The position numbers and the translations under genes were made by a program. The notes beneath the pieces are model-generated. The model had not been told where the DNA came from and did no database searches. It saw only the letters and a program-made list of their open reading frames with translations. Of a stretch of 64,000 bases of DNA, positions 1 through 8,461 are shown one piece after another (positions within the stretch are counted from its first letter, which is position 1; every line of letters begins with the position of its first letter). This DNA comes from Bradyrhizobium manausense (GTDB lineage: Bacteria; Pseudomonadota; Alphaproteobacteria; Rhizobiales; Xanthobacteraceae), in contig NZ_JAFCLG010000009.1 of assembly GCF_018129685.1 (NCBI RefSeq), positions 124,001 to 188,000 of the forward strand. The letters are read 5' to 3'.

Positions 1-1002
1 GCGCGGGCCGGGCACTACCAGGCCAACCACGCCGCGCGCCAGGCCGACGTGCTGCTCGCGCTCGGTGTCCGCTTCGACGATCGCACCTCGAGCTCGTGGA
101 TTCCCGGCTATTCCTTCACGATCCCGCCGACGCGGCTGATCCATGTCGACATCGATCCCGAAGAGATCGGCCGCAATTATCCTGTCGCGCTGGGCCTGAT
201 GGCCGATGTCCGCACCTTCCTGCGCCAGGTGCATGCCGAACTCGATCGTCGCGACAACCTCTCCAAAAAGGCCGATGCCCGCAAGAAATGGCTGGCGCAG
301 ATCGACGGCTATCGCAAGGAATGGGACAAGTTCGTTGCGCCCGGCTTCTCCGATGACACTACGCCGATCAACCCACAGCGCGCCGCCGCCGAGATAGACA
401 AAGCTCTGCCGGAGGATGCGATCCTCGTTTCCGACATTGGCGTGCACCACAACTGGCTGCTCGGCTTCTGCAAGCCGAAGCGACCGGACTCGCTGATCGG
501 CTCGATGGGGTTTGGTCCGATGGGCTTTGGCGTGGCCGGCGTGATGGGCGCGAAGTTCGCGGCGCCCGATCGTCCCTGCGTGTCCGTCTGCGGCGACGGC
601 GCCTTCTTCATGCACGCCAACGTGCTGGGCACGGCGGTCGAGTACAATCTGCCCGTGGTCTGGGTGGTCTGGAACAATTACGCCTATGCCTCGATCCGCG
701 GGCTTCAGCGGGGCTATCTCGGTGGCCGCGAGCTTGCGACTGACTTCAGGCATCCGGAAACGGGCGAGCGCTACAATCCGGATTTTGCGGCGATGGCGCG
801 CGCCTGTGGCGTCGAGGGCGTGCGGGTCGACCGTGCCGCCGACATCGGCGAAGCCATCCGCAAGGGCATCGCCGCCAATAGGCCTTATCTGATCGACGTC
901 GACATCGCGGCCGACGTCAATCCTTCCGGCGCGGGCGTCTGGGAATTGCCGGGCCTCGGCCAGAGCAAGGCCGGCATCGGCACGCGCTTCCAGCCGGGCT
1001 GA
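1..1002 (+). CDS. Thiamine-pyrophosphate-dependent enzyme (acetolactate synthase/decarboxylase family), 5' end missing
   Basis: The reading frame is open from base 1, so the gene enters the window from the left. The GTG at 49 is an internal valine, not a start. The visible 333 codons cover the central domain and the C-terminal TPP-binding domain. The TPP/Mg motif is the GDG of GDGAFFMHAN, followed about 28 residues later by an NN pair. Enzymes of this fold join or decarboxylate 2-keto acids; the substrate cannot be read from this part. An SDR and a cupin follow in the same direction, which suggests a small catabolic operon. It could be a true acetolactate synthase, but it has no biosynthetic neighbours. 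Confidence 0.85.
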   Translation, partial: ARAGHYQANHAARQADVLLALGVRFDDRTSSSWIPGYSFTIPPTRLIHVDIDPEEIGRNYPVALGLMADVRTFLRQVHAELDRRDNLSKKADARKKWLAQIDGYRKEWDKFVAPGFSDDTTPINPQRAAAEIDKALPEDAILVSDIGVHHNWLLGFCKPKRPDSLIGSMGFGPMGFGVAGVMGAKFAAPDRPCVSVCGDGAFFMHANVLGTAVEYNLPVVWVVWNNYAYASIRGLQRGYLGGRELATDFRHPETGERYNPDFAAMARACGVEGVRVDRAADIGEAIRKGIAANRPYLIDVDIAADVNPSGAGVWELPGLGQSKAGIGTRFQPG

Positions 1003-1047
1003 GCACCGTTCGCAAAGGCAATCAACAGTAATATCCGGGAGATGGGA

Positions 1048-1752
1048 ATGACGCTCGCAGGCAAGAAGGTCGTCGTGATCGGCGGCTCCTCAGGCATCGG
1101 CCTGGCCACGGCGGAGCTTGTAAAGAGCCAAGGCGCTGATGTCGTGATCGCTTCACGCAGCGCCGCGAAGCTGGATCCCATCGCCGAGCGGCTGAAGGTG
1201 ACGGCGATTCCGACTGACGTCACCAACGACCAGAGCGTGGCCGAACTGTTCGAGCGCACGGGCCCGGTCGATCATGTGGTGCTAACGGCCGCGCAGCTTC
1301 GCACCGGGCCGTTCAAGACGGTCGCGATGGAAGACGTGCGGGCGACGATGGAAGGAAAATTCTGGGGCGCGTGGCGCGTTGCACGCGAGGCCGAGATCCG
1401 CGCAGGCGGCTCGCTGACGCTGGTCACCGGTTTCCTCAGCATTCGGCCAAGGCCTAACTCGGCGATCATCAGCGCCGCCAATGGTGCGCTGGAGTCGCTC
1501 GCCCGTGCGCTGGCGCTTGAGCTTGCGCCGGTGCGTGTCAACGCGGTGTCGCCGGGTGTTATCGATACGCCGATCCGGGCCGCGATGCCGGAGGCTGCGC
1601 GCAAGGAGATGCTGGCCAAGACGGCGGCCGCACTGCCGGTCGGCCGCGTCGGCATGGCCGAGGATATCGCCCAGCAGATCGCAAGCTTCATGAGCAATGG
1701 CTTTGCCACGGGCGCCATCGTCTATGTCGACGGCGGCGCGCTGGTGAACTAG
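1048..1752 (+). CDS. SDR-family oxidoreductase
   Basis: A 234-residue short-chain dehydrogenase/reductase of classical length. It has the N-terminal nucleotide motif GGSSGIG near residue 11 and a C-terminal PG-VIDTP stretch typical of the family. The usual YxxxK pair is not obvious: the region around residue 140 reads NSAIISAANGAL, so the catalytic tyrosine appears to be replaced. The ATG at 1048 is preferred over the one at 1042 because GGGAG at 1037-1041 sits 6 bases upstream of it. The gene lies 45 bases behind the TPP enzyme and 11 bases before the cupin gene. Substrate unknown; the missing Tyr may mean altered chemistry. Confidence 0.85.
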   Translation: MTLAGKKVVVIGGSSGIGLATAELVKSQGADVVIASRSAAKLDPIAERLKVTAIPTDVTNDQSVAELFERTGPVDHVVLTAAQLRTGPFKTVAMEDVRATMEGKFWGAWRVAREAEIRAGGSLTLVTGFLSIRPRPNSAIISAANGALESLARALALELAPVRVNAVSPGVIDTPIRAAMPEAARKEMLAKTAAALPVGRVGMAEDIAQQIASFMSNGFATGAIVYVDGGALVN

Positions 1753-1763
1753 GGAGCGGTAGC

Positions 1764-2147
1764 ATGGCCGAAGCAGGCAACGGCGCCTTCATCCGCAACA
1801 TTGCGGAAGTGCCCTGGCGCGAATTCCCCAACCATTTTGGCGGTGCGCTGTCGAAGCCGCTGGTGATGCCGGAGACCGCGGGCTCGCGCCGCATCGACTA
1901 CCGCATCTCGATGTATCAGCCGATGGCCTATGTGGCGCGGCATCATCACAAGGTGCAGGAGCAGGTCTATCACGTGCTCGACGGCGAAGGACTGATGGAG
2001 ATTGCAGGCAAGAACCATGTCGTGCGCAAGCATGACGTGATCTTCCTGCCGCCCGGCGTCGAGCACGCCATCTCGAATTCCGGCCTGACCGATCTCGTGT
2101 TCCTGGTGGTGACGTCGCCGGTGACCGACGACGAGAAACCGGTGTGA
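1764..2147 (+). CDS. Cupin-domain protein
   Basis: A 127-residue single-domain cupin. The metal-binding pattern is visible as the HHH of RHHHKVQEQVYHV followed by an E, with a second half PPGVEHAISN carrying the later histidine. A GGGAG ribosome-binding site lies just upstream of the ATG. It is the third gene of the plus-strand group and probably acts in the same pathway as the TPP enzyme and SDR, either as a small dioxygenase or isomerase or as a ligand-binding protein. The 160 bases to the convergent VOC gene hold no convincing signal. Confidence 0.8.
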   Translation: MAEAGNGAFIRNIAEVPWREFPNHFGGALSKPLVMPETAGSRRIDYRISMYQPMAYVARHHHKVQEQVYHVLDGEGLMEIAGKNHVVRKHDVIFLPPGVEHAISNSGLTDLVFLVVTSPVTDDEKPV

Positions 2148-2308
2148 GCTTGTCGCTCGCCCTTCAGCGACGGCCACTCCGTGAGCTCGGCCGGCACGTC
2201 ACATGCGATCGGCGATGCTTCCTTGAACATGCGTGTGGCCTCGGACGGCTTGGACTGCGGAGAATCCTGGGGCCGCCCGGTCAACGCACGTTAAACAAGC
2301 GGATTAAA

Positions 2309-3166
2309 TCAGACGGCAATGAAGGCGAGCAGGGTGCCGTTGGCCCGGGCCGGCGGCACGACGACCGCAGCTCCGCTGCGGACGGCCGCCGAGCCGAGGG
2401 CCTTTTCTGTTGCCGCAAGATCGCCGCTGACGAGCACCAGTGCCGCGCCGCCGCGCTCGGAGAGACCTGCGAGCGGCACGCCCGGATAGCGTTTGCCGAG
2501 CTGGTCCAGCGTCAGATAGACGAAGTCGGCGCGGTCGCCGCCCGATGTCACGGCCACTGCGCCGTCGGCTTCTGCCGTGGCTTCGCGATCGATCAGCCGC
2601 GCCAGATGCGCCGCTTCCCTGGCAGGCTCGGGCGTCGCGATCAGCACCTCGCTGATCCGCTTCGCAGCATTGGCGTGCCTCATCAGCTCGGGGATCCATA
2701 CTGTCTCGCGGGTCTTGTGCTGGCAGGCGAAGATGCGCACGCCGCCGGGCGCTTCCGCGGTCGGCCACATGAAGGTGCGGAATTTGGCGGCTGAGACGGT
2801 GCCGTCAGGCATTGTCACCGGCCGCTCGAAATCGGTCGGGCCGATCGGCGTGAAGCCGCGCGCGCGGATTTCCTCGGCGCCTTCGGCTGAATCGACCGCC
2901 GTGAAGGCGATGCGTTCGATCCCTTCGCCGTGCCGCTCGACAAAGGCGCGTGCCGGCGCATTGTGCTCGGTCGGCTCCAGCACGCCGAGCAGCTCCATAT
3001 AGTCGGGGTCGAACATGATGGTGTAGTTGCCGGTGCCCATATGCGCGCTGTGGGTGCCGCGCGGCGACAGGGTGAAGCCGAGCGTCCGGTAGTTTTCGGC
3101 GGCGCTGTCGAGGTCTTTCACCATGACGACGGCGTGGTCGATACCGATGATGTTCTTGAGGGCCAC
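2309..3166 (-). CDS. VOC/glyoxalase-like domain protein
   Basis: A 285-residue protein with a glyoxalase-like (VOC) beta-alpha-beta fold. It opens with IIGIDHAVVMVKDLDSA, whose histidine is a typical first metal ligand of VOC modules, and continues with YMELLGV. Its length is that of the glyoxalase-like domain family with two VOC repeats. The reading frame is open to 3226, but the GTG at 3166 is the better start: GGGGAAA lies just upstream and the domain begins at once. Substrate unknown. It is convergent with the cupin gene and lies downstream of puuD on the same strand. Confidence 0.75.
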   Translation of the reverse strand: MALKNIIGIDHAVVMVKDLDSAAENYRTLGFTLSPRGTHSAHMGTGNYTIMFDPDYMELLGVLEPTEHNAPARAFVERHGEGIERIAFTAVDSAEGAEEIRARGFTPIGPTDFERPVTMPDGTVSAAKFRTFMWPTAEAPGGVRIFACQHKTRETVWIPELMRHANAAKRISEVLIATPEPAREAAHLARLIDREATAEADGAVAVTSGGDRADFVYLTLDQLGKRYPGVPLAGLSERGGAALVLVSGDLAATEKALGSAAVRSGAAVVVPPARANGTLLAFIAV

Positions 3167-3318
3167 TGTGATTTCCCCGGCAAGGATTGCAAACTGACGT
3201 GAGACCGCAAGGGCGGCCGCTCGCAATGTCTACGCCGGATGGGCGCGCAAGTCATTTTCAATTCGGCGGGAGATCAGGAATTTCATTCCGCAAGATCGGG
3301 CAATGACGCGCGGTGGCG

Positions 3319-4512
3319 TCAGCGATCCTGCTCGCCGATATAGGCGGCGAGGACGGCGCGTTCCTCGCTGGTCATCTCGGTGATATTGCCGGGCGGCATC
3401 GCCGTCGACCACGCGGCCACGCGGCCGATCAGGCGGATATTGCGGTGGATGTGCTCGGGCGCGTCGAGCAGAATGCCCTTCGGCGCGGTGACGATACCGG
3501 CCCACACCGGCTCGGCCGCGTGGCACATGCTGCAGCGGGACATCACGATCTCCTCGACATTGGCGAGCGTCGGCTGTGCCGACAGCGCGCCCGTCTTCAC
3601 CTCGCGCGGACCGGCCGCGGAGAGGAAAAGGATCGCGACCGCGCCTGCGGCGGCGACGCCCCACACCCACCACGGCGATTTGCGTCCGGCATGGCCCTCG
3701 TTGAAGAAATGGCGGATCACCGGTCCCAGCGCCAGCACGATGGCAACGATGATCCAGTTGAAGCGCGTCGCGTAGAGCAGGGGATAGTGATTGCTGATCA
3801 TCAGCACGACGACCGGCAGCGTCAGATAGTTGTTGTGGACCGAGCGCTCCTTGCTGGTCTTGCCGAGCTTGGGGTCGGGCGCCTGTCCTGCGATCAGCGC
3901 GGCGACGATTTTCTTCTGGTTCGGGATGATCACCGTGAAGACATTGGCGACCATGATGGTGCCGATCAGGGCGCCGATCTGGTTGAAGGCGCCGCGACCG
4001 CTCAGCACATGGGTGAACGCGAAGGTCAACACGACCAGGAACAGATAGCCGCCGATGGCGAACGGCAGTTCGCGCTGTGCGAGTCCGGTGCGACAGGCTG
4101 CCTCGTAGAGCAGCCAGGCCAGTGCGAGGCTGCCGAAGCTGAACAGTCCGGCCTGGAATGGCGTGAGGTCGAGGATCGACTTGTCGACCAGGAACAGGTC
4201 GGCGTCGAGATAATACACCACCACCATCAAGGCGAAGCCCGACAGCCAGGTGGTGTAGGCCTCCCATTTGAACCAGGTCAGCTCGTCCGGCATTTGGGCC
4301 GGTGCCACCAGATATTTCATGATCCGGTAGAAGCCGCCGCCATGGACCTGCCAGGCTTCGCCCAGCACGCCATCAGGCAGGTCGCTCCTGGGCCTGAGGC
4401 TGAGGTCGAGGGCGATGAAATAGAACGAGCTGCCGATCCAGGCGACCGCCGCGACCACGTGCAGCCAGCGCAGCAGCAGGCTCGCCCATTCCGATATGAT
4501 CGATCCCCACAT
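3319..4512 (-). CDS. puuD: Urate hydroxylase PuuD (membrane urate oxidase with C-terminal cytochrome c)
   Basis: A 397-residue integral membrane protein with about eight hydrophobic segments, beginning with a segment that holds LRWLHVVAAVAWIGSS. It ends in a soluble c-type heme domain carrying CSMCH near residue 336 and a methionine-bearing MPPGN. This combination is the hallmark of the PuuD family, which oxidises urate and passes electrons to the respiratory chain instead of making peroxide. The ATG at 4512 is chosen over upstream in-frame starts because the first membrane helix follows directly and a GGGGTG precedes it. No other urate-degradation gene is adjacent. It is divergent from the sorbosone-dehydrogenase-like gene. 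Confidence 0.85.
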   Translation of the reverse strand: MWGSIISEWASLLLRWLHVVAAVAWIGSSFYFIALDLSLRPRSDLPDGVLGEAWQVHGGGFYRIMKYLVAPAQMPDELTWFKWEAYTTWLSGFALMVVVYYLDADLFLVDKSILDLTPFQAGLFSFGSLALAWLLYEAACRTGLAQRELPFAIGGYLFLVVLTFAFTHVLSGRGAFNQIGALIGTIMVANVFTVIIPNQKKIVAALIAGQAPDPKLGKTSKERSVHNNYLTLPVVVLMISNHYPLLYATRFNWIIVAIVLALGPVIRHFFNEGHAGRKSPWWVWGVAAAGAVAILFLSAAGPREVKTGALSAQPTLANVEEIVMSRCSMCHAAEPVWAGIVTAPKGILLDAPEHIHRNIRLIGRVAAWSTAMPPGNITEMTSEERAVLAAYIGEQDR

Positions 4513-4694
4513 GATCACCCCATCGCTCGCGACGTCGATGCCGCGGCTTTGATGACCGCAACCCGCGGCCGTGCCCTCATAATCTGTTGCACCGATCCGC
4601 GCCATTTTCCAGTACGATGGGTCAACCCATCTGCACATCGTGCGGGCATGAGCTGACGTGGGATGCGGCAGGGAAAGTCCGGGAGGAAGACGAC

Positions 4695-6020
4695 TTGAAA
4701 ATCCATGTTTCGCCGCTGATGGTGCCAGCGTGGCTGGTGGTCGCCTGCGCCGGCGTGCAGGCCGAGCCTGTGCTGCAGGGCAAGGATGCCTATGGCAGCT
4801 GGCAGGCCGACAAGCCCGGCCTGGTCAGGCTGATCCGCCCGGAGGATCTGCCGAAGCCCGGAGCTTCGCCCTCGGTCGCCAATTTCACGCGGGTGACGTC
4901 GCGCGGCGGCGCCGCGCCGCTCGTGCCCGACGGCTTCAAGATCGAGCTCTTGGCTGACGGCCTCTCCGATCCACGTGTGCTGCGGGTCGCGCCGAATGGC
5001 GACATTTTCGTTGCCGAGACAGTGCCGGGGCGCATTCGCGTGCTGCGTCTCGGGGAAGGCGGCAGGGTTGCGACCAACGAAATCTTCGCCAGCGGGCTCA
5101 TTCGTCCTTTCGGGATCGCCTTCTTTCCGAACGGCGACAATCCGCAATGGGTCTATGTCGCCAACGCCGGCAGTGTCGTCCGCTTTCCCTATCACGCCGG
5201 CGACCTGAAGGCGTCGGGCAAGGCTGATGTCGTGGTGGCAAACCTGGCGCAGGGATCGGGTCACTCCACGCGCGACATTGTGTTCACACCCGACGGCAAG
5301 CGCATGCTGGTGTCGGTCGGCTCCGCCAGCAATGTCGCTGAAGGCATGGGAAGCCCGCCGAGTGGGCTCGAGGCCTGGTCGCGCACGCAAGCGCTTGGCG
5401 CATCCTGGGGGTACGAGGCCGAGCGCGCCGCGGTGCTGTCCTTCACGCCCGAAGGCAAGGATCGAAAGCTCTATGCCACCGGCATCCGCAACTGTGTTGG
5501 CCTCGCGATCCAGCCGCAGACCGGCCTGCCCTGGTGCTCGACCAATGAGCGCGATGGCCTCGGCGACGATCTCGTGCCCGACTATGTGACCAGCGTGAAG
5601 GAGGGCGCGTTCTATGGTTGGCCCTGGTTCTACATCGGCGCAAACGAAGATCCGCGTCACGCCGGCGCGCGGCCGGACCTCAAGGACAAGATCACGGTGC
5701 CTGATGTACTGGTGCAGCCGCATTCAGCCTCGCTCGGCATGATCTTCTATCGGGGCACGCAGTTTCCATCCGAATACCAGGGCGACGCCTTCGCCGCAGA
5801 GCACGGCTCCTGGAACCGCTCGAAGCGGACCGGCTACAAGGTGATTCGTATCAGGATGAAGGATGGCAAGCCGACCGGCGCGTATGAGGATTTCGTCACG
5901 GGTTTTGTCGTGAACGACAGCCAGGTATGGGGACGGCCGGTCGGGATCGCGGTGGCCAAGGACGGCGCGCTGCTGATCTCGGAGGATACGGGCGGCACGA
6001 TCTGGCGGGTGACGCACTGA
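4695..6020 (+). CDS. Sorbosone dehydrogenase/PQQ-type sugar dehydrogenase-like periplasmic protein
   Basis: A 441-residue protein starting at a TTG with a strong GGGAGG 8 bases upstream. The residues that follow form a signal peptide ending near GVQAEP, so the protein is probably periplasmic. The rest is a six-bladed beta-propeller of the soluble glucose dehydrogenase/L-sorbosone dehydrogenase superfamily, with SDPRVLRVAPNGDIFVAE, GLIRPFGIAF and a closing GRPVGIAVAKDGALLISED. These enzymes usually oxidise sugars or aldehydes with PQQ; the substrate here is not known. The longer frame from 4587 would lose the signal peptide and is rejected. Confidence 0.75.
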   Translation: MKIHVSPLMVPAWLVVACAGVQAEPVLQGKDAYGSWQADKPGLVRLIRPEDLPKPGASPSVANFTRVTSRGGAAPLVPDGFKIELLADGLSDPRVLRVAPNGDIFVAETVPGRIRVLRLGEGGRVATNEIFASGLIRPFGIAFFPNGDNPQWVYVANAGSVVRFPYHAGDLKASGKADVVVANLAQGSGHSTRDIVFTPDGKRMLVSVGSASNVAEGMGSPPSGLEAWSRTQALGASWGYEAERAAVLSFTPEGKDRKLYATGIRNCVGLAIQPQTGLPWCSTNERDGLGDDLVPDYVTSVKEGAFYGWPWFYIGANEDPRHAGARPDLKDKITVPDVLVQPHSASLGMIFYRGTQFPSEYQGDAFAAEHGSWNRSKRTGYKVIRIRMKDGKPTGAYEDFVTGFVVNDSQVWGRPVGIAVAKDGALLISEDTGGTIWRVTH

Positions 6021-6046
6021 CGCCGAGCGAGCTCTCTTCGAAAGAC

Positions 6047-6847
6047 CTACCCCCGCCTCACGCTCGCGCCGCCGTCCACCGGCAGCGTCACGCCGGTGAT
6101 GAAGTTCGCTTCATCCGACGCCAGGAACAGCGCGGCATTGGCGACATCCCATCCGGTGCCCATCTTCTTGCGCAGCGGCACCTTGCTGTCGCGCTCGGCT
6201 TCGACTTCGGCGCGGGTCTTGTGCCATTCGCGGGCGCGGGTGTCGACGGCCATCGGCGTGTTCATCAGGCCGGGCAGGATGACGTTGGCACGGATGCCGT
6301 ATTCGGCGTTCTGGTAGGCGAGCTGCTCGGTGAAGGCGATCATGGCCGATTTCGTCGCCTTGTAGGCGACGTAAGGGTAAGTGGTGATCGCCGCCATCGA
6401 GGAGATGTTGATGATGGCGCCGCTGTTCTGCGCGCGCATGATCGGGATCACCTCCTTGGCTGCGAGAATGCAGCTCTTCAGATTGATGGCGACGACTCGG
6501 TCGAACGCCTCTTCAGTCAGCTGAAGCAGCTCGGCATCGCCGCCGGCGAGGCTGACGCCCACGTTGTTGTGCAGCACGTCGATCCGGCCCCAGCGGACCT
6601 GCGCGTCCGCGACCATCGCCTTGATGTCGGCGGACTTGGTCACGTCGGCCTTGAAGGCCGCGGCGGTGCCTTGCTTCGCTGCAATCAGATCGACGGTTTC
6701 CTGCGCCGATTCCAGATGATGGTCGACGCAGAGCACCTTGGCGCCCTCGCGCGCGAAAGTGAGCGCGGTGGCGCGGCCGTTGCCCATGCCTTCGCCTGGG
6801 CTCTGGCCGGCGCCGACGACGATCGCAACCTTGTCCTTCAGGCGCAT
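6047..6847 (-). CDS. SDR-family oxidoreductase (last gene of SDR-CMD-SDR operon)
   Basis: A 266-residue short-chain dehydrogenase. The nucleotide-binding loop is expanded (GAGQSPGEGMGNG), NNVG marks the NNAG site, and ISS followed by YVAYKATK supplies Ser, Tyr and Lys. It ends in the usual TLPVDGGASV. AGGAG lies in front of the ATG. The ATG sits one base beyond the stop of the CMD-family gene, so the two are almost certainly cotranscribed and translationally coupled. It resembles the upstream SDR at 7417-8229 in the loop and C-terminus, so the two may act on successive or paired substrates. Confidence 0.88.
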   Translation of the reverse strand: MRLKDKVAIVVGAGQSPGEGMGNGRATALTFAREGAKVLCVDHHLESAQETVDLIAAKQGTAAAFKADVTKSADIKAMVADAQVRWGRIDVLHNNVGVSLAGGDAELLQLTEEAFDRVVAINLKSCILAAKEVIPIMRAQNSGAIINISSMAAITTYPYVAYKATKSAMIAFTEQLAYQNAEYGIRANVILPGLMNTPMAVDTRAREWHKTRAEVEAERDSKVPLRKKMGTGWDVANAALFLASDEANFITGVTLPVDGGASVRRG

Positions 6848-6848
6848 G

Positions 6849-7403
6849 TCAGTTCACTCCTGATATCGGGTACTGCTGGAGTACCTCTTTGTAAGTGGGC
6901 TCATTGTCGATCTTCATGGTCGCGAGCACGCGCACCACGGCGCAATAGAAGGCGATGGTGAGAACGAGGTCGACCATATGCTCGTCGGAAAGGTGCTGTT
7001 TGATCTCGGCGAAGGTCGCCTCCGACATCGCGAGCTCGCGCACCATCTCGCGGGCGCCTTTCAGGATCGCCTTGGCCAGCGGCTCGAGCTTCGACGGCTT
7101 GCCTTCGGTCTCCGCCATCAGGCCGGCGATGTCCTCGTCGGTGACGCCGAACTCCCTGCCGATCTTCACGTGATGGGTGAATTCGTATTCCGACTTCTCC
7201 ATCCAGCCGACCTGGAGGATGGCGAGCTCGCGCAGGCGCGGATCGAGCTTGCTCTTGAAGCGGATGTAGCCGCCGATGCCGTTGAAGGCGCGCGCCATCT
7301 CCGGCGAGTTGATCAGCAGCTTGTGCAGGTTGGTGTTGCGCTTGAGCATGTCGCGATATTCGGGCGCGACCTGATCGGCCTCGAGATAGGGCAGGCGGGC
7401 CAT
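6849..7403 (-). CDS. Carboxymuconolactone decarboxylase (CMD)-family protein
   Basis: A 184-residue all-helical protein of the CMD/AhpD-like fold. The core reads RLRELAILQVGWMEKSEYEFTHH in two halves around the conserved E and HH. There is no CxxC pair, so it is not a peroxidase-type AhpD member. The ATG at 7403 has a GAGGAAA site; the longer frame to 7502 runs through the neighbouring gene and is rejected. It lies 13 bases behind one SDR gene and one base ahead of another. Members of this family open lactone rings or act in aromatic ring breakdown; the exact substrate is unknown. Confidence 0.82.
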   Translation of the reverse strand: MARLPYLEADQVAPEYRDMLKRNTNLHKLLINSPEMARAFNGIGGYIRFKSKLDPRLRELAILQVGWMEKSEYEFTHHVKIGREFGVTDEDIAGLMAETEGKPSKLEPLAKAILKGAREMVRELAMSEATFAEIKQHLSDEHMVDLVLTIAFYCAVVRVLATMKIDNEPTYKEVLQQYPISGVN

Positions 7404-7416
7404 TTTCGTGTTTCCT

Positions 7417-8229
7417 CTAGTGTTCCTGCGACTCGCGTTCGGGGGCTTGCAGCGTGACGCCGCCGTCGACGACCAGCACCTGGCCGGTGATGAAGCGGGC
7501 AAAGTTGCTGAGCAGGAATTTGACGGCGTGGCCGACGTCCCAGCCGGTGCCTTCGGTCTTCAGCACCGAGGCCCGGGCGCGCTGGGCACGGGCCTGCTCG
7601 CTCATGCCGCGGGCATAGACCATCGGCGTGTACATCGGTCCGGGACAGATGCAGTTGACTCGAATGTTTTCGCGGCCGTGATCGACCGCCATCGCGCGCG
7701 TCAGCCCGATGATGGCGGCCTTCGACGTCGTGTAGGTCGTGAGCCCGCGCGGCCGCAACGCCGAGATCGAGGAGATGTTGACGATCGCGCCGCCCTTCGC
7801 GGTCTTGATCATCGCGGGGATCGCGTGTTTCGACAGCAGGAACATGGTCTCGACATTGACCTGCATGACGCGGCGATATTGCTCGGGCGCTTCGTCGACC
7901 ACGCTGCCGCGGCTGCCGATGCCGACATTGTTGTCGAGGAAATCGAGCCGGCCCCAGCGGTCGAGAGCGGCTTCAACGAGCTTCTTGCAATCCGCTTCGC
8001 TGGTAACGTCGCCGCCATGGGCTGCAGCCGCGCCGCCTTCGGCGGTGATCATCTCGACAGTGCGTTCGGCGAGCTTGAGCTCGCGATCGGCCACCAGCAC
8101 CTTCGCGCCGGCGCGCGCAAGCAGGATTGCTGCAGCACGGCCGTTGCCGATGCCGTCGCCCGCGGCGCCACCTCCGCTGATCAGCGCCACCTTGCCGGCG
8201 AGGCCGGCATCGTCCTCAGGGCCCTGCAT
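7417..8229 (-). CDS. SDR-family oxidoreductase (first gene of the operon)
   Basis: A 270-residue short-chain dehydrogenase. The cofactor loop reads SGGGAAGDGIGNG, NNVGIG is the NNAG equivalent, and ISS with YTTSK provides the catalytic triad. The C-terminal FITGQVLVVDGGVTLQ is typical. It heads a three-gene minus-strand operon with a CMD-family protein and another SDR with the same expanded loop. The run suggests breakdown of a cyclic alcohol, ketone or lactone. Its promoter would lie in 8230-8370, back to back with the cyo promoter. Confidence 0.87.
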   Translation of the reverse strand: MQGPEDDAGLAGKVALISGGGAAGDGIGNGRAAAILLARAGAKVLVADRELKLAERTVEMITAEGGAAAAHGGDVTSEADCKKLVEAALDRWGRLDFLDNNVGIGSRGSVVDEAPEQYRRVMQVNVETMFLLSKHAIPAMIKTAKGGAIVNISSISALRPRGLTTYTTSKAAIIGLTRAMAVDHGRENIRVNCICPGPMYTPMVYARGMSEQARAQRARASVLKTEGTGWDVGHAVKFLLSNFARFITGQVLVVDGGVTLQAPERESQEH

Positions 8230-8373
8230 GTCGTTTCATCCCGATATTTTCGTGCAAGTTAGCAATGGCCTGCGGACGTGAGAAGGCCGGTCGTCGTGCG
8301 CCGATGTCATTGACATCGCATGGAATTGCATGCCGCCGCGCGGGATGGCCCGGAAATCCAGCAAGCTCGCTGT

Positions 8374-8398
8374 GGAACCGTCTTCACGTAACTGCGTT
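8374..8398 (+). promoter_or_regulatory. Candidate EcfG (general stress sigma factor) promoter for cyoABCD
   Basis: GGAAC at 8374-8378, a 16-base spacer, then CGTT at 8395-8398. This matches the alphaproteobacterial EcfG/RpoE2 promoter pattern GGAAC-N16/17-CGTT exactly. The start of cyoA lies 64 bases downstream of the -10 element, a normal distance. Only the pattern is seen; use of the site is inferred. Confidence 0.5.
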
Positions 8399-8461
8399 CA
8401 TTGCCGGGGGATTTTTGCGCTACGCTTCCCTCGGGGTTTCCCAATCGCCAGTGGCTTGCCG

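Noticed and set aside
3313..4656. 447-codon plus-strand frame opposite puuD
   Set aside because: Shadow of the membrane protein; its low-complexity D/H/R composition and missing start signal argue against coding.
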